Assembly (NCBI GenBank): GCA_002254335.1
Contig: NIVA01000089.1
Coordinates: 1-9,437, forward strand
Direction: 5' to 3'
Source of the DNA: Bacteroidetes bacterium 4572_114
GTDB taxonomy: Bacteria; Bacteroidota; Bacteroidia; Bacteroidales; 4484-276
Length of the DNA stretch: 9,437 nt
Below the pieces are notes generated by a model. That model searched no databases. It had not been told where the DNA came from and saw only the letters and a program-made list of their open reading frames with translations. The translations under genes and the position numbers were made by a program. Shown here one piece after another: positions 6,561 through 9,437 of this stretch. Every line of letters starts with the position of its first letter. Within the stretch, counting starts at the first letter, position 1.

Positions 6561-6598
6561 AGGGTTTAAAGTCAGGGCTTGACTTTAAGTCAAACCCT
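6561..6598. terminator. Bulged hairpin after the glycosyltransferase gene, possible terminator
   Basis: The outer stem AGGGTTT/AAACCCT (6561-6567/6592-6598) and inner stem AAAGTC/GACTTT (6568-6573/6581-6586) are separated on the 3' side by a 5-nt bulge AAGTC, with a 7-nt loop AGGGCTT. It begins 13 nt after the glycosyltransferase stop. No T-run follows on either strand, so termination is plausible rather than shown. AAGTCAGGG is also repeated directly (6556-6564 and 6569-6577 region), so this may instead be a degenerate repeat. Confidence 0.4.
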
Positions 6599-6658
6599 TA
6601 CTGCCGATACACCCATCAGAAGAATGACGGCGATTAAAAAGAGTTTGTAATTTTTCAT
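6590..6658 (-). CDS. 22-residue hydrophobic signal-peptide-like ORF (orphan peptide or gene remnant)
   Basis: From the ATG at 6656-6658 the minus strand encodes MKNYKLFLIAVILLMG and six more residues (VSAVRV), then TGA. The layout is a basic N-terminus, an about 13-residue hydrophobic core and a VSA cleavage-like end, which is exactly a signal peptide with nothing behind it. A TAGATTTG promoter-like box lies 26 bp upstream. It could be a small membrane peptide, a leader, or the surviving 5' end of a lost secreted-protein gene. The downstream hairpin overlaps its stop codon. Too short for coding statistics, so it remains tentative. Confidence 0.3.
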   Translation of the reverse strand: MKNYKLFLIAVILLMGVSAVRV

Positions 6659-6671
6659 TAGTTAGATTTTT

Positions 6672-6679
6672 TATATTTG
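6672..6679 (+). promoter_or_regulatory. Candidate -7 box facing the propeller gene
   Basis: TATATTTG matches TAnnTTTG on the plus strand. A TTTG at 6644-6647 lies 24 nt upstream, slightly longer than the usual -33/-7 spacing. The leader would be about 220 nt, so a nearer promoter may exist (for example TTGG at about 6755 with TACCTTAC at about 6774). Confidence 0.3.
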
Positions 6680-6683
6680 AAGG

Positions 6684-6691
6684 CAAATCTA
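6684..6691 (-). promoter_or_regulatory. Candidate -7 box for the 22-codon minus-strand ORF
   Basis: The minus strand reads TAGATTTG, an exact TAnnTTTG match 25 bp before the ATG at 6658. No convincing -33 TTG was found at the right distance. Confidence 0.35.
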
Positions 6692-6846
6692 CCATTTAAT
6701 TTTTTGAGGGTGAATATTGGTGTTCTCAAATTAAATTCAGGATTTTTTATTAACTTGGTCGCGATGTTTTTTTTACCTTACAAGGAATTTAATGGAAGAT
6801 AGAAGGCATAGATATTAGGCAGAAGATTGTTCCAATATTTCTAATC

Positions 6847-6877
6847 TCTAACTTCTCCCATCTAACTTCTAACTTCT
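6847..6877. repeat. TCTAACTTCT intergenic repeat block (three copies)
   Basis: TCTAACTTCT occurs at 6847-6856, 6861-6870 and 6868-6877, the last two overlapping by three bases. The middle copy lies within CCATCTAACTTCT, which is also found before dtd at 1209-1221. This looks like a low-complexity intergenic repeat of the genome, not a coding or operator element. Confidence 0.65.
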
Positions 6878-6905
6878 TTTTCAATAATCAAATAACAAAC
6901 GCACT

Positions 6906-9437
6906 ATGAAAACACTTGTGGCCTGCGATATGGGCGAATTGTTTCACACCACCGATTTTGGCCTCTCGTACAGCAATGTCGATTTTACCGAATTCCTTGC
7001 GTTCAACAACTCCAAAGTTTTGTTTACCTCAACGCCCGGCTTGCTTTACGCTATTAATTACCGGACCGATATCCCACAGGTTGCCAAAAGTATTGATAAC
7101 GGGCAAAGCTGGGACAATGTACCCGGCAACCTGGAATGGGAAGAGGTGTATGCCCTTTTTGTTGATTACCATCACCCTGAAATATTGGTTACCAACTTTT
7201 GGAGTTCCATTCTTGTGTCGGATGACAGCGGCAATACATTCACCACAGTTTACGAAACCGAAATAGGTGCCGGTGCCCACCTGGCCGGCGTATTTTTCGA
7301 TTACCCCAATATTTTCATCGGGTTAAACGAAGGCCTGCTGGTTTCGCACGATGGGGGCGGTTCGTTTGCTTTTGAAGATTTTCCGGGGATAGCCGACGGG
7401 CAGGGCTTTTATTCGTTTGCCGGGGCTAAACAAAACGATACCGTACGTTTGATGGGGGCAACAGCACCGGTTGATGATTTTTGGAATGGTATGCCCTCAA
7501 CAGATTATTGGGAAATGATTGATGCGGTTTACCGGCTGGATTATGGTTCGGACAATTGGGGGTTGGCGGTTTCGGGCATCAACTTCGGCTTTGACTATCC
7601 CATGCTTTTAGCAATGGCCGATAATGATATCAGCACAGCTTACCTTGCCGGTAGCGATGCCGAAGGGTTTCCATCTGTTTTGAAAACAACCAATGGCGGC
7701 AATTCGTGGCAACATGTTTTTCTAACTGGCAACAACCAGAACATAATTACCGGATGGAGTGGAGATGGTGGAGATCACCATTGGTGGTACCCCGAAATAA
7801 TCCTCGGCATCGACGTGGCACGTTTTAACCCCGATGTTGTGGTAGTGACCGATTTGGGGACTGTCCACAAAACCGGCGACGGTGGTAACCTTTGGCAACA
7901 AGCCTACGTGTCTGTTGCCGATCAGCACCCTGCCGGAGGCCCAACCCCCAAAAACCAGGATTACCACAGCATTGGAATCGAAAACACAAGTGCATGGTGC
8001 ATGGTGTGGAGTGACGAAGACAATATCTTTACAGGATTTTCGGACATTAGCGGGCTAAGGAGCAAAGATGGTGGTACGGGCTGGTCGTTCGATTATTCCG
8101 GCCACGATCAAAACACTATGTATTGGGCAGTGAAACATCCTGTTTCGGGGATTATCTATGCAGCCACTTCTACTGTTCACGATATTTACCAAAGCTATAG
8201 GTTGCGCGACTCCGAAATTGAATACGGCGGATCGGGCGGGACAGTCATTTTTTCGGAAGATGGGGGAGCCAACTGGGAGGTCATGCACGATTTTGAGATG
8301 CCGGTTTATTGGGTGGCCCTCGACCCCAATGATCCCGAAAAACTTTACGCCAGTGTCATCAACCATTCGGCAGGTTTTGGTGGGATTTGGGCAACCGAAG
8401 ATATTTCTGCCGGGGCATCCTCTACATGGGATAAAATTGCAAACCCCGCCCGCACACAAGGCCATCCCGCTTCGATAATCGTTTTGGACGATGGAAAAGT
8501 GCTCACCTCATGGTCGGCGCGGCGCAACACTGCCGGTCAGTTTACCAACAGTTCTGGTGTTTTTTTATACGATCCGGTGAACGGCAACTGGGAAGACCTC
8601 ACACACCCAAACATGGTTTATTGGACAAAAGATATTGTTGTTGATCCTGCCGACCCATTGCAGGATACATGGTATGCCGGCGTGTTTAGCGGCTGGGGCG
8701 GCCCTGCCAACGATAAGGGGGGATTGTACAGGACTTTCGACCGGGGACAAAACTGGGAGAGGATATGGGAAACACACCGCGTGGAATCATGCTCGTTCAA
8801 CCCTCTGAACAACGACGAAATTTATGTGACCACCGAAACAGAAGGGCTGTGGCACTCAATAAATATTAATGATGCATCACCTGATTTTAACAGGGTGGAC
8901 AATTACAATTTCATGCACCCATTAAGGGTAATATTCAATCCTTATGAGAATTCCGAAACATGGATCGTGAGTTGCATGAAAGTAGGTTCTGCCGGTAACC
9001 CGCCTGCCCAACAAATCATAGAACTTGCAGAGGGCTGGAGCGGGATTTCATCATATCTCATCCCTTCAAATCAATCACTGGAAAGCATTTTTGATGATAT
9101 TGAAAACGACCTTGTGTTCCTGTATAATTTCGATGGCTTTTATTGGCCGGGCGAAAATGTAAATACTTTGGGTGGTTGGAACCCCAATTCAGGCTATGCC
9201 ATAAAAATGGCTTCCGGGGCGGCCCTTACGATCTTTGGTGATACAAATCCGGATACTGATGTGGAATTGAATGCAACTGTTAGCTTTTTGCATATACCAA
9301 CCGAATGTGGGATTTCCACAGATGAATTATTGCAGCAACTTGGCGAAAACCTTATTATGGTGCAGGAAGTAGCCACGGCCAAAGTTTACCTGCCTTCCTA
9401 CTCCATCAATCAGATTGGCCAATTAATAGCCGGCAAA
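6906..9437 (+). CDS. Asp-box (BNR) β-propeller protein, sortilin/GH74-like, with duplicated C-terminal module; 3' end outside the window, N-terminus apparently missing
   Basis: The frame is open from the ATG at 6906 to the right edge (844 codons) with an in-frame TAA upstream at 6885. Nine Asp-boxes (S/T-x-D-x-G-x-x-W/F/Y) are visible: TTDFGLSY (15-22), SIDNGQSW (62-69), SDDSGNTF (105-112), SHDGGGSF (147-154), TTNGGNSW (261-268), TGDGGNLW (323-330), SKDGGTGW (386-393), SEDGGANW (450-457) and TFDRGQNW (610-617). These mark β-propeller blades as in sortilin/VPS10, photosystem stability factor-like and GH74 proteins. CDMGELF (7-13) and TDLGTVH (315-321) resemble the two Asp-bearing blade motifs of GH74, but enzymatic activity is not shown. 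Residues about 709-844 hold two copies of a Bacteroidetes C-terminal module (GWSGISSYLIP ... NVNTLGGW). The protein begins within a blade and has no signal peptide, unlike its relatives, which are secreted. A T9SS sorting domain may follow outside the window. Probably secreted carbohydrate or protein binding in origin; the present copy may be 5'-truncated. Confidence 0.85.
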   Translation, partial: MKTLVACDMGELFHTTDFGLSYSNVDFTEFLAFNNSKVLFTSTPGLLYAINYRTDIPQVAKSIDNGQSWDNVPGNLEWEEVYALFVDYHHPEILVTNFWSSILVSDDSGNTFTTVYETEIGAGAHLAGVFFDYPNIFIGLNEGLLVSHDGGGSFAFEDFPGIADGQGFYSFAGAKQNDTVRLMGATAPVDDFWNGMPSTDYWEMIDAVYRLDYGSDNWGLAVSGINFGFDYPMLLAMADNDISTAYLAGSDAEGFPSVLKTTNGGNSWQHVFLTGNNQNIITGWSGDGGDHHWWYPEIILGIDVARFNPDVVVVTDLGTVHKTGDGGNLWQQAYVSVADQHPAGGPTPKNQDYHSIGIENTSAWCMVWSDEDNIFTGFSDISGLRSKDGGTGWSFDYSGHDQNTMYWAVKHPVSGIIYAATSTVHDIYQSYRLRDSEIEYGGSGGTVIFSEDGGANWEVMHDFEMPVYWVALDPNDPEKLYASVINHSAGFGGIWATEDISAGASSTWDKIANPARTQGHPASIIVLDDGKVLTSWSARRNTAGQFTNSSGVFLYDPVNGNWEDLTHPNMVYWTKDIVVDPADPLQDTWYAGVFSGWGGPANDKGGLYRTFDRGQNWERIWETHRVESCSFNPLNNDEIYVTTETEGLWHSININDASPDFNRVDNYNFMHPLRVIFNPYENSETWIVSCMKVGSAGNPPAQQIIELAEGWSGISSYLIPSNQSLESIFDDIENDLVFLYNFDGFYWPGENVNTLGGWNPNSGYAIKMASGAALTIFGDTNPDTDVELNATVSFLHIPTECGISTDELLQQLGENLIMVQEVATAKVYLPSYSINQIGQLIAGK

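Larger units (their letters stand above)
6548..6905. other. Intergenic region between the glycosyltransferase and the propeller gene
   Basis: These 358 bp contain a bulged hairpin (6561-6598), a 22-codon minus-strand ORF (6590-6658), opposed TAnnTTTG boxes (6672-6679 plus, 6684-6691 minus) and a TCTAACTTCT repeat block (6847-6877). The purine-rich stretch with AGAAG units at 6785-6825 looks like the same repeat family in the other orientation. I looked for missing 5' coding sequence of the propeller gene in all plus frames and found only very short ORFs (for example 13 codons from the ATG at 6764). Confidence 0.65.

Noticed and set aside
6556..6598. AAGTC-containing repeats considered as a CRISPR remnant
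   Set aside because: The units are under 10 nt and overlap as arms of one hairpin; there are no spacers of constant length and no cas genes.
6590..6658. 22-codon hydrophobic ORF considered as a type I toxin
   Set aside because: No overlapping antisense RNA promoter is visible; the plus-strand box at 6672-6679 points away from it, and the peptide looks like a signal sequence rather than a toxin.
6916..7266. 116-codon plus-strand ORF near the propeller start, considered as the true gene
   Set aside because: It is a +1 shadow; only the 6906 frame gives Asp-box motifs and stays open to the window edge.
8055..8478. Overlapping ORFs on both strands inside the propeller gene (136 and 106 codons)
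   Set aside because: The propeller frame carries regularly spaced Asp-boxes through this stretch; the others are shadows rich in Cys, Pro and Arg without motifs.

Overview
The window looks like part of a Bacteroidetes (Bacteroidota) chromosome. Start codons lack clear Shine-Dalgarno sequences, several upstream regions carry the TAnnTTTG -7 box typical of that phylum, spacers are AT-rich with short degenerate repeats, and the secreted proteins (endonuclease I plus fn3, Asp-box propeller plus a duplicated GWSGIS-type C-terminal module) are of kinds common in environmental Bacteroidales/Marinilabiliales-like genomes. The taxonomic call is inference from these traits.

Left part (1-3106): the 3' end of a secreted endonuclease I (ββα-Me nuclease) with a C-terminal fn3 domain is followed by a strong hairpin and then dtd (D-aminoacyl-tRNA deacylase). 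Converging on dtd, with only 3 bp between stop codons, is a two-gene minus-strand operon: a PspC-domain membrane protein, then a LiaF/toastrack-like membrane protein coupled through a TAATG stop/start overlap. This is probably an envelope-stress module.

Middle (3107-6547): a 395-bp divergent spacer with candidate promoters on both strands and several repeats leads to two plus-strand membrane proteins. The first is a two-TM protein with a PHP-like periplasmic domain whose expected metal-binding HxH is QxQ. The second is a multi-spanning GT39/ArnT-like (PMT_2) glycosyltransferase. Each is preceded by a copy of the same 44-nt repeat, which folds into two adjacent hairpins; the copies differ at two positions, neither in a stem.

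Right part (6548-9437): a 358-bp spacer holds a bulged hairpin, an isolated 22-codon signal-peptide-like ORF on the minus strand, opposed promoter-like boxes and TCTAACTTCT repeats. It is followed by a long plus-strand reading frame that leaves the window at the right edge (844 codons inside). That frame encodes an Asp-box (BNR) propeller protein related to the sortilin/GH74-like superfamily, ending in a duplicated Bacteroidetes C-terminal module. Its only possible start in this frame gives no signal peptide and begins inside a propeller blade, so it appears 5'-truncated or rearranged.

I do not see a CRISPR array, tRNA, rRNA, IS element or a complete novel defence system. The most unusual items are the degenerate PHP protein, the paired double-hairpin repeats and the beheaded propeller gene.
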